This document shows, in pieces, positions 1 through 7,687 of a stretch of 64,000 nucleotides of DNA. A program made the translations under genes and the position numbers. The DNA is from Anderseniella sp. (GTDB lineage Bacteria > Pseudomonadota > Alphaproteobacteria > Rhizobiales > Aestuariivirgaceae). The stretch spans positions 558,001 through 622,000 of the forward strand of contig JANQOK010000016.1 of assembly GCA_028289645.1 (NCBI GenBank), in the 5' to 3' direction. Each line of letters opens with the position of its first letter. The stretch's first letter is position 1. The notes beneath the pieces are model-generated. The model made no database searches. It was not told where the DNA came from and saw only the letters and a program-made list of their open reading frames with translations.

Positions 1-2691
1 GACACAGGCGCCGGTGGCATCGCGGATGGCATTCAGGATCGACGGCGCCGTAGGGATCAGCACATGTTCGCCCAGGCCTTTTGCGCCATAGGGTCCGTGC
101 GGATCGGGCACTTCGACAATGATCGAGTTCACTTCGGGCATGTCACCGATAGTGGGGATCAGGTAGTCGTGCAGGTTCTCGGTGCGGCCGGGCTGGAAAT
201 CTTCCATCAGCGCCATGCCGATGCCCTGTGCGACGCCGCCTTCGATCTGGCCTTCCACCAGCAGCGGGTTGATCGCCCTGCCGACATCGTGGGCGGCGGT
301 CAGACGGTCCAGCGTGACGGTTCCAAGCCGGGTGTCGACGGTCAGTTCCATCATCTGGGCACCATAGCCGAACACGGCATAGGGCGAGCCCTGACCGTTT
401 TCATCCAGTGGCGTAGTAGGCGGATCATAGGTTTCTTCCGCCCTGAAAACATAGCCTTCGCTGTCGGGCGCCAATACCGCTAGGTCGATGCGGCGCTCGC
501 CGGCACCTTCAGTGATGACCAGAGCCTGGCCATCGATCCTGATCACCGCATCACCGGTTACGTTGGCGTGCCGCAGTATGCTGGCGCGTAGTGCCTCGCC
601 GGACAATCTGGTGGCATTGCCGGATACGAATGTCTGGCGCGAGGCGGACGTTTTGCCGGCATCGGGTGTGATCGCCGTGTCTGCCGACTGCAGCGAGATG
701 GCATCTACCGGCACGCCCAGCGAGTCGGCGGCAATCTGCACCATGACCGTGCTCGCGCCCTGACCGATGTCGACCGCACCCTGGTGCAGGACAATGCGTC
801 CGTCACCGGTTACGCCGATCTTCATGGTCGAAGGATTGGGCAGCGAGGTGTTGCCGCAGCCATACCAGCAGGTTCCCAGTCCGACGCCTTTGCGCAGGTG
901 TGATCTGCCGGCATTGAAGTCAGCGGCACTTTTGCGGGCCTTTCTCCATGGCGCCCGCAGTGCTTCAAGGCACGCCGTGATGCCGACCCCGGATTGAAAC
1001 ACCTGTCCGGTGGCTGTCGGCAATCCGTCGGCCAGGGCGTTGATGAGCCGGAACTCCAGCCGGTCAATGCCGGCGGCGTCGGCCAGTTCATCGAACACGC
1101 ACTCCTGGGCAATGGCCGACTGCGGCACGCCGAAACCGCGAAAGGCGCCAGACGGCGGGCAATGGGTGTGGACCGCGATGGAATGAGCCCGGTAACTGGC
1201 AATGTGAAACGGGCCGGAGGCATGCACCGGCACGCGATTGGCAACGGTCGGACCCCAGCTTGCATAAGCGCCGGTATTGAAATGCCCCTTGAAATCGAAG
1301 CCAGTGATGCGGCCTTCGCTGTCACAGCCTGCCTTGAGCGTGATCTGGCTGGGATGGCGCTTGGTCGAAGAGCGCATGGATTCCTGGCGCGTGTAGACAA
1401 TGCCGCACGGCCGGTCCAGCTTCCAGGCGGCAAGTGCAATGAACGGCTGCATGGAAATGTCCAGCTTCGAGCCGAAGCCGCCACCACAGGCGGTCGGCAC
1501 AATGCGCACCTGGCCCACGTCCAGATCCATGATTGCCGCCATGGCATCCCGGTCCATGTGCGGCGCCTGGGTGGAGGCGTGAATAGTGACGGTGTCGCCG
1601 TCCCGCACCGCCCAACCGGATTCCGGCTCGATATAGGCATGCTCGATAAACGGCGTTGAAAATTGTCGCTCAACAATGTGAGTGGATTTTTTCAGGCCCG
1701 CGGACACATCGCCCTTCTGGACCAGGCCCTCCACCATGACATTTCCGGGCCGGGTTTCATGCAGGCGCGGCGCATCGGCGGCCATGGCGTCGTCACACAC
1801 GAGCACATGCGGCAGTTCGGTCCAGGAGACAGGAAAGTCCTCTGACTTCAGATCTGCGATGGCATCTGCCTCGCCAACGACCATGGCGACGGCTTCACCG
1901 CGATGGCGGGCTTCTGTTTCGGCGAACACCGGCTGGTCGGCAAACTGCGGAATGACACCGTGCCGGTTCACACCGGGAATGTCGGCAGCTGTCATCACGG
2001 CAACGATGCCGGGATGGTCGGCCACAAACCGGTCCACATCGCCGAGTTCGAACGCCGCATGATGATGCGGCGAGCGAATGACTTTCGCCATCAGCGCGGC
2101 CGCCGGAATGCTATCTGCGCCAAAGCGCTCCTGGCCGTCGACCTTGGGGTTGCCATCCACCCGGCGTATCGCCTTGCCGACCGCCTGCTGCGCTGCATCG
2201 ACCGGCGCCACCGTGTTTGAGCCGGCGGCGAACAACACGGCGTCGATGATCTTGGCATAGCCGGTACAGCGGCACAGCACGCCGCCGAGCGCATCTTCGA
2301 CCTGGTTCCGGTCTGGCACTGTGCCGGACGCCAGCAGGGCCGCCGCACTCATCAGCATGCCCGGCGTGCAGATGCCGCACTGGGCTGCCCCGAACTGCAG
2401 GAAGGCGTCCTGCAGGCGGCTCAGGCTGCCATCGCGTTTCAGGCCTTCAATGGTGGTGATGCTGGCGCCATTGACCTGCCCGACCGCCGTCAGACAGGCG
2501 CAGACCGGCTCGCCGTCCACCAGGACAGTGCAGGCGCCGCAGTCGCCGGCATCACAGCCAACCTTGGTACCGGGCAGGCCGAACTCTTCGCGCAGCACAG
2601 CGGACAACCTCCGGTAGGGCGCACTGGCGACGACCGCTTCGCTGCCATTGACCGTCAGGGTCGTGACCGGTGGCGGAACATGACGGTTCAT
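1..2691 (-). CDS. Fused 2Fe-2S / molybdopterin-binding subunit of a xanthine dehydrogenase-family hydroxylase (3' end off the window)
   Basis: Large and iron-sulfur subunits of a molybdenum hydroxylase in one polypeptide, open for 897 codons to the left edge, so the C-terminus is missing. Residues 1 to about 165 carry both 2Fe-2S motifs: a ferredoxin-like C-x4-C-x2-C (CDAGDCGAC) and CGICTPGM followed by LCRCTGY. From about residue 175 the molybdopterin-binding domains follow, including GGGFGSK and, close to the edge, KGLGEHVLIP, which holds the family's catalytic glutamate. These enzymes hydroxylate N-heterocycles or aldehydes using water; the substrate cannot be read from sequence. The ATG overlaps the stop of the FAD-subunit gene (ATGA), so the two are translationally coupled. 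In many relatives these domains are separate proteins; here they are fused. Confidence 0.9.
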   Translation of the reverse strand, partial: MNRHVPPPVTTLTVNGSEAVVASAPYRRLSAVLREEFGLPGTKVGCDAGDCGACTVLVDGEPVCACLTAVGQVNGASITTIEGLKRDGSLSRLQDAFLQFGAAQCGICTPGMLMSAAALLASGTVPDRNQVEDALGGVLCRCTGYAKIIDAVLFAAGSNTVAPVDAAQQAVGKAIRRVDGNPKVDGQERFGADSIPAAALMAKVIRSPHHHAAFELGDVDRFVADHPGIVAVMTAADIPGVNRHGVIPQFADQPVFAETEARHRGEAVAMVVGEADAIADLKSEDFPVSWTELPHVLVCDDAMAADAPRLHETRPGNVMVEGLVQKGDVSAGLKKSTHIVERQFSTPFIEHAYIEPESGWAVRDGDTVTIHASTQAPHMDRDAMAAIMDLDVGQVRIVPTACGGGFGSKLDISMQPFIALAAWKLDRPCGIVYTRQESMRSSTKRHPSQITLKAGCDSEGRITGFDFKGHFNTGAYASWGPTVANRVPVHASGPFHIASYRAHSIAVHTHCPPSGAFRGFGVPQSAIAQECVFDELADAAGIDRLEFRLINALADGLPTATGQVFQSGVGITACLEALRAPWRKARKSAADFNAGRSHLRKGVGLGTCWYGCGNTSLPNPSTMKIGVTGDGRIVLHQGAVDIGQGASTVMVQIAADSLGVPVDAISLQSADTAITPDAGKTSASRQTFVSGNATRLSGEALRASILRHANVTGDAVIRIDGQALVITEGAGERRIDLAVLAPDSEGYVFRAEETYDPPTTPLDENGQGSPYAVFGYGAQMMELTVDTRLGTVTLDRLTAAHDVGRAINPLLVEGQIEGGVAQGIGMALMEDFQPGRTENLHDYLIPTIGDMPEVNSIIVEVPDPHGPYGAKGLGEHVLIPTAPSILNAIRDATGACV

Positions 2692-3539
2692 GAGCGGACC
2701 TCCGCACATGCCGCCAGGGCCCGGCGCACCCCTTCGAGCGCCGCCTCAAGCCGGTATCCGGCCGGGGCGCGAACATCGTCAATGGGCGACAGGCCGTCGA
2801 GATGGCGCGCCTCGGGCACTGACGCCACATCCGCCGCCCCGGCGCCGGCCAGTTCCGCTTCAAGCCTCGGCAAGCGCTGCGCGACTACCGAACAGGCGCC
2901 GATGCTTACCGCTGCCGATGTCACCAGACCGGCACCATCGAGGTCCAGGCGCGCAGCGACCATGGCGATGGAGATCACCAGATAGCGCCGTGAGCCGAGC
3001 TTGAAAAACGCTGAAGCCCCTCGTGCCCCGGTGTCGGGAATGAAAATCCCGGTGACGATCTCGTCCGGCCGGCGCGCGGTTTTCCGGTTGCCCTGCAGGA
3101 ACTCGCCCAGGACCATGCGCCGGGTGGCGCGGGCCGAAGTCAGTTCAACCTGCGCGTCCAGGACAAGCAGCGTCGGCACCCCGTCGGCCGCCGGCGATGC
3201 ATTGCAGATGTTGCCGACAATGGTGGCCCTGTTCTGGATCTGGACGGAACCCACTTCAAGCGCGGCCTGCTTCAGGCAGTTGAATGCCGGCGGCAGGTGA
3301 TCTGCACGCACCAGTTGCGTCCAGGTGGCGAGCGCGCCGATGTGCCAGCCGGCATTGTCGTCATCGCGCGAAATGCCGCGCAGGTCGTCGATGCGGGATA
3401 TATCCAGAACCGGGCCTGAAACCGGACCCTCGCCAAGGCCCGGATAGAAGTCGGTTCCGCCGGCAAGCATAACCCAGCCATCAGTCGCCAGAAGCTCAAC
3501 TGCCTCCTTAACCGACGTGGGTTGTGCGTACCTCTCCAT
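2688..3539 (-). CDS. FAD-binding subunit of the xanthine dehydrogenase / CO dehydrogenase (CoxM-like) family
   Basis: 283 aa, the usual size for the medium subunit of a three-component molybdenum hydroxylase. The N-terminal FAD motif AGGTDFYPGLG is at about residues 26-36, the second FAD-binding stretch TIVGNICNASPAADG at about 105-119, and the CO_deh_flav_C domain fills the last 110 residues. It passes electrons from the iron-sulfur clusters of the downstream fused subunit to an acceptor. It is first in a two-gene operon and overlaps the next gene by 4 bp. No maturation factor (XdhC/CoxF type) is visible beside it, but the operon continues beyond the window. The substrate is unknown. Confidence 0.9.
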   Translation of the reverse strand: MERYAQPTSVKEAVELLATDGWVMLAGGTDFYPGLGEGPVSGPVLDISRIDDLRGISRDDDNAGWHIGALATWTQLVRADHLPPAFNCLKQAALEVGSVQIQNRATIVGNICNASPAADGVPTLLVLDAQVELTSARATRRMVLGEFLQGNRKTARRPDEIVTGIFIPDTGARGASAFFKLGSRRYLVISIAMVAARLDLDGAGLVTSAAVSIGACSVVAQRLPRLEAELAGAGAADVASVPEARHLDGLSPIDDVRAPAGYRLEAALEGVRRALAACAEVRS

Positions 3540-3748
3540 GCCTGTCCTTTTGTTTGTACACTAATGATAAGACCGGTTTTGAAACGGAGTCAATCACTGT
3601 CTTTGGTGCGGCCCGGGAACGTGTGGCGAACTGTGAGCCGAACCTGTGCCCGATCAGTTTCACGATCGTCGCCCAACCTCACTTCCCGGTTTGCCGCGGT
3701 TTTCGCCATGTGTTGCAGGTTTCGCAGGTTGTGGCCTACAATGACGGC

Positions 3749-4342
3749 ATGATCATAAAACTGATCGACCTAAAGCGTTCTGCAACGCGCGGTTCGCCGC
3801 AGCCTCTGCGGTCAGGCAGAGCGGGCTCGCTTGCGGTGGTTTTATGTGTGGCAATGCTTTCAGGCATGTCCGGTTCGCATGCCGCGTCTGAAAGAAGCCT
3901 TTTGTTCGACAGCTCGGGCCGTTTTGCCGGCACATATGCCTGCAACGTCAAGGCCTCTGGCGGCGTCGGCTGGGACGGTGCCGCACAGGAGTGGGCAGGT
4001 TCAGCGACATACAGGCCGAAGAACGAAACAGTTTTCAGAATCAGGATAGACCGCAGCATCGACGTGGCCGATTTCGATGGACGTTTGCGAACCGCCATGA
4101 AGTACACGGTTGAGTTGAGCGACGAGGTCACCCCTGTTCAAGCTTGTACACCGACCGGTTCCGGCAGAGACCTGGTGATCAGCTCGGCCGGCATGCTCAA
4201 ATGCACGGTCGGCGCCAGCGATTTTCAGGTCCACCTCGGTGACCTGCGGTTCATGAAGGCAAGCTGGGATGGCTTCTGGTTCCGGGGTGATCTGGGCAAG
4301 TACCGCCCGACCATGGCGGTGGGAGACTGCACCAGGTTCTGA
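3749..4342 (+). CDS. Secreted protein of unknown function
   Basis: 197 aa from the ATG at 3749; the frame is open further upstream, but that part is not protein-like. The N-terminus is basic (KRSATRG) and is followed by a hydrophobic segment (about residues 27-43) ending in SHAAS, a good Sec signal peptide with cleavage near residue 46. The mature part has Cys in TYACNVK, VQACTP, LKCTV and GDCTRF, so it may form two disulfides in the periplasm. I recognise no family. It is a single gene between the divergent molybdenum hydroxylase operon and the cytochrome c peroxidase gene, and no strong ribosome binding site precedes it. Confidence 0.6.
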   Translation: MIIKLIDLKRSATRGSPQPLRSGRAGSLAVVLCVAMLSGMSGSHAASERSLLFDSSGRFAGTYACNVKASGGVGWDGAAQEWAGSATYRPKNETVFRIRIDRSIDVADFDGRLRTAMKYTVELSDEVTPVQACTPTGSGRDLVISSAGMLKCTVGASDFQVHLGDLRFMKASWDGFWFRGDLGKYRPTMAVGDCTRF

Positions 4343-4701
4343 TTGGTCGCGCCGGTCAAAATCCGCACCACTGGCGACCGCTTAAACCTGCCCGAGCTGA
4401 CCGAATTCCACATTCAACACAGGTGACGGAAGTTTCGTCTATGTGGGGTATCCCACATTTTGATGGCTGAAAGACCGGTATAGTGGGGCCGGCGTGGGGC
4501 AGTTGCGACTTTCGAGACGGAGCGCGAACCCATGCAGGACGCCGACAACGAAACCGGCCCGTTCGGGACCACCCGCCCGAAACATCCATTCTCCCAACCG
4601 GTCAGATTATTGCTCAGACAAGCAGCTTGTCCGGCCGCCCATGGCAGCAATGCCGGGCGGGCGAAGGTCGCGCACATCCGTAAATTGGTCAGGAGGTCAA
4701 A
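4343..4701. other. Gene-free stretch upstream of the cytochrome c peroxidase gene
   Basis: 359 bp with no convincing coding frame. It contains an 18-bp dyad at 4441-4458 (listed separately), and AGGAGGT ends about 6 bases before the ATG at 4702, an excellent ribosome binding site. A TATAGT at about 4480-4485 could be a -10 element, but no good -35 sits at the right distance. Confidence 0.6.
4441..4458. promoter_or_regulatory. 18-bp dyad, possible operator upstream of the cytochrome c peroxidase gene
   Basis: The sequence ATGTGGG-GTAT-CCCACAT is a perfect inverted repeat with 7-bp arms and a 4-bp centre. It lies 243 bp upstream of the peroxidase start. There is no T-run, so it is not a terminator. 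Its role as a regulator site is inferred only from symmetry and position. Confidence 0.35.
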
Positions 4702-5769
4702 ATGAACTTTCAAACCCGGAGAAAAACCGTTCTTGCAGCTTTGGTATGTGTGGCGCTTGGCGCAGCCCCGGTGCTGGCAGACAGCTCTGTCACGCCGTCC
4801 AACGACCGCAGCACATGGCCTGAAGGCACACCGCGCAGCGATGCGGCAGTGGATCTTGGACGGCATTTATTCTTTGATCCGCGTCTCGTGCTGTCGGAGG
4901 ATCAGTCCTGCGCCAGCTGCCACAGCCCGCATGCAGGATATGCCGACGGTGTGGCGCGCGACCTTACCGCCCACAAGAAGTGGAAGCGGGCCAAGCGCAA
5001 CTCACCGACCATCTACAACCTGACCGATGCGCCGGTTGTGCACTGGGACGGGCGCACACCGGCGGGGCAGTGCCTGACCGCCAAGGACACCGGGGTTGAA
5101 ACCTGTCTGGCGCCCCTGGAAGCCCAGGCGTTCAAGTCCATGCGCTCGCGCAAGATCTACGAGGGCTTCCTGCCGAAGGTGCAGGCCGAGCCCACCTATC
5201 GGGAAATGTTCAAAAAAGCCTTCCCCCCGAACGGCGAGGTAACACATCTGAACATGGCGCTGGCCATAGCCGCCTTCGAGCGCACACTGGTCAGCAACGA
5301 TTCTGCCTACGACCGGTATATGGCCGGAGACCGGTCAGCCATGTCCATCGAGGCGAAGCGCGGGCTGGCCGTCTACGAGGGCAAGGGAAATTGCACGGCC
5401 TGTCACAGCGGTGCGAACCTGACCGACTGGCAGTTTCACAATATCGGCGTCGACAGTGATGATGAGGGCCGCGGCGCGAAACTGAAAACCGCAGCCGAAA
5501 AGAAAGAGTTCCGCGGCGCTTTCAAGACGCCGGGACTGCGCAATGTGGCACTGACCGCGCCTTACATGCACAACGGTTCGATCGGCACGTTGGAAGGCGT
5601 GGTGGAGTTCTACGACCGGGGCGGCGACCGCGATGCCAACCTGTCACCCTTGATCCAGCCTCTGGGCCTTTCCAACCGCGAGAAATGGGATCTTGTTGCA
5701 TTCCTCAATGCGCTGACCCATACGGTCGATGTTGAGGTTCCGGAGATTCCGGGGCTGGCGGCTAGATGA
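4702..5769 (+). CDS. Di-haem cytochrome c peroxidase (CcpA/MauG family)
   Basis: 355 aa, a typical length. A Sec signal peptide (about residues 1-26, cleavage after VLA) sends it to the periplasm. It has two c-type haem sites: CASCH at about residues 71-75 and CTACH at about 232-236. The stretch SPTIYNL at about 101-107 and the C-terminal FKTPGLRNVALTAPYMHNG are hallmarks of bacterial di-haem peroxidases. The likely reaction is reduction of periplasmic hydrogen peroxide with electrons from a small cytochrome or cupredoxin. MauG-like proteins of this family instead modify partner proteins and cannot be excluded, but no mau genes are nearby. It is transcribed alone and has a strong AGGAGGT ribosome binding site. 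Confidence 0.88.
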   Translation: MNFQTRRKTVLAALVCVALGAAPVLADSSVTPSNDRSTWPEGTPRSDAAVDLGRHLFFDPRLVLSEDQSCASCHSPHAGYADGVARDLTAHKKWKRAKRNSPTIYNLTDAPVVHWDGRTPAGQCLTAKDTGVETCLAPLEAQAFKSMRSRKIYEGFLPKVQAEPTYREMFKKAFPPNGEVTHLNMALAIAAFERTLVSNDSAYDRYMAGDRSAMSIEAKRGLAVYEGKGNCTACHSGANLTDWQFHNIGVDSDDEGRGAKLKTAAEKKEFRGAFKTPGLRNVALTAPYMHNGSIGTLEGVVEFYDRGGDRDANLSPLIQPLGLSNREKWDLVAFLNALTHTVDVEVPEIPGLAAR

Positions 5770-5822
5770 AGGCCTGGAGTTCATTCGCATCGCCAGCGCT
5801 CTTGTGCAGATCCTTGTCGTAG

Positions 5823-5854
5823 CTGCCGTTCGTGCGTCACGCAGCGAACGGCAG
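5823..5854. repeat. Hairpin-forming intergenic repeat, left copy
   Basis: CTGCCGTTCG and CGAACGGCAG form perfect 10-bp arms, with TGCG/CGCA extending the stem inward past one bulged G. The 14-nt core GCAGCGAACGGCAG (5841-5854) recurs in the same orientation at 7374-7387, on the other side of the ACP-fusion gene. It lies 54 bp after the peroxidase stop and could double as its terminator, although no T-run follows. Confidence 0.5.
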
Positions 5855-5947
5855 GAATGAGCCCACTTTGCCGATTTTCTGCAATGCAGCGAATGTCTGA
5901 TATCACGACGGGCCAAAAAAAACGAGCGTTGTTGGCCGCCTCGTGTC

Positions 5948-7189
5948 TCATGAATGCGGTGCCGCGCCCACGCATCGAAAGCCTAAACATCGCCCCTTCG
6001 CATCCGGTATTCGCCCTCGCCTGTAAGATGATCTGGAAAGGTTGGTTGGGCTTACCCAACTCCCACCGCGTTCGCTCCGTATTCCTGTGCAAGAAGGAGC
6101 GCCGCTGTTGTTGTATGCCAATGGATCGAACCAATCAGCGCACCACTGCCAGACATTTCCTGCCATATGAAGTCCGCCAAATAGTGACACACCCGCCTTG
6201 GCATTCACCGGTTCAAGGGGGAGATCAACCAAATCATTGTACGTGGCGTGCCGCTTATGCCTTCCGGCGTTGATGGCTTCGCTTTCTGGGTCGTCATCTC
6301 CCCATGGCCATCGTTTCGATGTCGATCCACGCGCCGCGTATTCCCATTGCGCCTCCGAAGGCAGAAATGTGCTGTTTTTGGTGCGCCAGTCATGACCATT
6401 CGCCCAAAGAGAGTACGCAACCGCGCCATGCCAAGTGATCAAAATCATCGGCCATTCCTCAGTACCGGATTTTGGCGACCAACCCGCGCCGCTGCTTTTG
6501 ATTACCTGGTGATCGAAGCGCCGTTGATCTGGCCGGATCAGAAACCACTTGCACAAAACATCATTGTCAATCTCGCCAATGCTGTTCAAAAATCGGCAAT
6601 AAGCTGTCGTTGAAACGGTTTCTCGATCAATGAGAAATGGCTGAATATCAACTGTATGGAGTGGCTTTTCATCTGGATGTGCATCTGGACACTTGCTGCC
6701 AATCTCTACACGGCCACCTTCTAGCAGCATGCAGACCATGCCGTCTGTCATCCGCCTAAACTGCTCAACGCCCCGATCGGATTTTCCAAGTGAGCGATAA
6801 AGCTCGGATGGTTGAGATTGTAACACACCACCAAGCTGCGAGAATGCCGCCTTTTCGTGCGATTGGTGCGTTCCTTTTCCCAATCCCGTTTGCTCAGTGT
6901 GACCGCTGCCCCATCGCAGGTGAACTAATTCCGCCATATCTCGGAAGGTTAGATCAGCGCGCGTGAAAACCTCTTTGTATGCGGGATCGCCGACTTCTGT
7001 TGCATCGGGAAGCGAAACGTTAAATGCCTCTTCAATGGCCATCATCCATTCGATGAGGTCCAGGCTATCAATGCCTAAGTCTTGAACAGGTCGAGTGTTG
7101 AGGGAAATCTTGGCTGGTCTGATGCCGAATTGCTCAGCGCTCAATGCAAGAATGTTTGCCTCAATTTCTTCTAATGCCTGTCGCGCCAT
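5948..7189 (-). CDS. Acyl carrier protein fused to a formylglycine-generating-enzyme-like (SUMF1/EgtB/PvdO) domain
   Basis: 413 aa. Residues 5-95 are a phosphopantetheine-binding carrier domain with the attachment serine in GIDSLD (Ser42). After a polar linker, residues about 148-410 are a SUMF1-fold domain with SEAQWEYAARG, GNVWQWCADW, RGGSW and LGFRC. In true formylglycine-generating enzymes the copper-binding cysteines lie just after GGS; here the aligned positions are Ser380 and Ser385, so sulfatase activation is unlikely. The domain may instead act like a PvdO- or EgtB-type enzyme on a substrate tethered to the carrier; that is inference. It stands alone with no sulfatase, ligase, ketosynthase or phosphopantetheinyl transferase beside it. 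Base composition is clearly less GC-rich than its neighbours, suggesting transfer. Confidence 0.8.
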   Translation of the reverse strand: MARQALEEIEANILALSAEQFGIRPAKISLNTRPVQDLGIDSLDLIEWMMAIEEAFNVSLPDATEVGDPAYKEVFTRADLTFRDMAELVHLRWGSGHTEQTGLGKGTHQSHEKAAFSQLGGVLQSQPSELYRSLGKSDRGVEQFRRMTDGMVCMLLEGGRVEIGSKCPDAHPDEKPLHTVDIQPFLIDRETVSTTAYCRFLNSIGEIDNDVLCKWFLIRPDQRRFDHQVIKSSGAGWSPKSGTEEWPMILITWHGAVAYSLWANGHDWRTKNSTFLPSEAQWEYAARGSTSKRWPWGDDDPESEAINAGRHKRHATYNDLVDLPLEPVNAKAGVSLFGGLHMAGNVWQWCADWFDPLAYNNSGAPSCTGIRSERGGSWVSPTNLSRSSYRRGRIPDAKGRCLGFRCVGAAPHS

Positions 7190-7220
7190 GTTTGCCTGCC
7201 CCGGATACTGTAAATCACTG

Positions 7221-7236
7221 GATAACTTAAGTTATC
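7221..7236. promoter_or_regulatory. 16-bp perfect palindrome, possible operator of the ACP-fusion gene
   Basis: GATAACTTAAGTTATC is perfectly self-complementary and lies 32 bp upstream of the start of the minus-strand ACP-fusion gene, where a repressor or activator of that gene could bind. No T-run or longer stem suggests a terminator. The binding protein is unknown. Confidence 0.4.
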
Positions 7237-7373
7237 ACGATCTTGTCCACCTTTGGAACGGAGAGGTTAGTGCATGGATGGGCTTTCCGCCCCATAACGA
7301 TGGGCGTTAGTTATCGCTCCAAGAAAAAAGACCGTTTGTTGAAAGGTTCGCCAAACCGGACATCGGACCGTTT

Positions 7374-7387
7374 GCAGCGAACGGCAG
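7374..7387. repeat. Intergenic repeat, right copy
   Basis: The 14-nt core GCAGCGAACGGCAG is identical to 5841-5854. Here too it sits in a small hairpin, with CCGTT before and AACGG within the core. The two copies bracket the low-GC ACP-fusion gene. Confidence 0.45.
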
Positions 7388-7588
7388 CATTGTCCGCACA
7401 GCCGTCGTTTATACAAGTCGCTTCGAACTTCCGCTCTCCACCCTCCCCTGCCATGGTGTTCCGCGCAGCAGCTTGCCTGTGTAGACCTGACTTCAGGTCG
7501 GTTGACACTCCAAGCGATTCCAAAATGTCGCCCAAGCGCAAGGCCGCAGCCAATCTCCACGGCAGTCGGAATATCGACAACCGGTGAT

Positions 7589-7617
7589 TGAACCATATGC
7601 CGGCGGGTTTCGTTACA
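7589..7617 (+). promoter_or_regulatory. Candidate RpoE (ECF11-type) promoter of the FAD oxidoreductase-DUF1365-cyclopropane synthase operon
   Basis: TGAACC (7589-7594), a 16-bp spacer and CGTTACA (7611-7617). The spacing equals that of three other candidates in this window, with one change from TGATCC. It ends about 70 bp before the ATG at 7688. Confidence 0.45.
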
Positions 7618-7687
7618 ATGGTCGGGGCTTAAGAGAGAAATCACCGGTTACCCGGTCCGATGTGCCTGAGCCGGGAGTTTTAAGCGC

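Larger units (their letters stand above)
7190..7687. other. Gene-free stretch between the ACP-fusion gene and the lipid-modification operon
   Basis: 498 bp without a convincing gene. It holds a 16-bp palindrome (7221-7236), the right copy of the hairpin repeat (7374-7387) and an ECF-type promoter candidate (7589-7617). Minus-strand frames at about 7267-7644 are open, but they have no ribosome binding site and no recognisable family. They look like degenerate or repeat-derived sequence. Confidence 0.6.

Noticed and set aside
822-1676. 284-codon minus-strand frame in the molybdenum hydroxylase region
   Set aside because: The true frame is the one giving the 2Fe-2S and molybdopterin motifs without a stop from 2691 to the edge.
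5948-7189. Call as a sulfatase-activating formylglycine-generating enzyme
   Set aside because: Both copper-binding cysteine positions are serine and no sulfatase is nearby.
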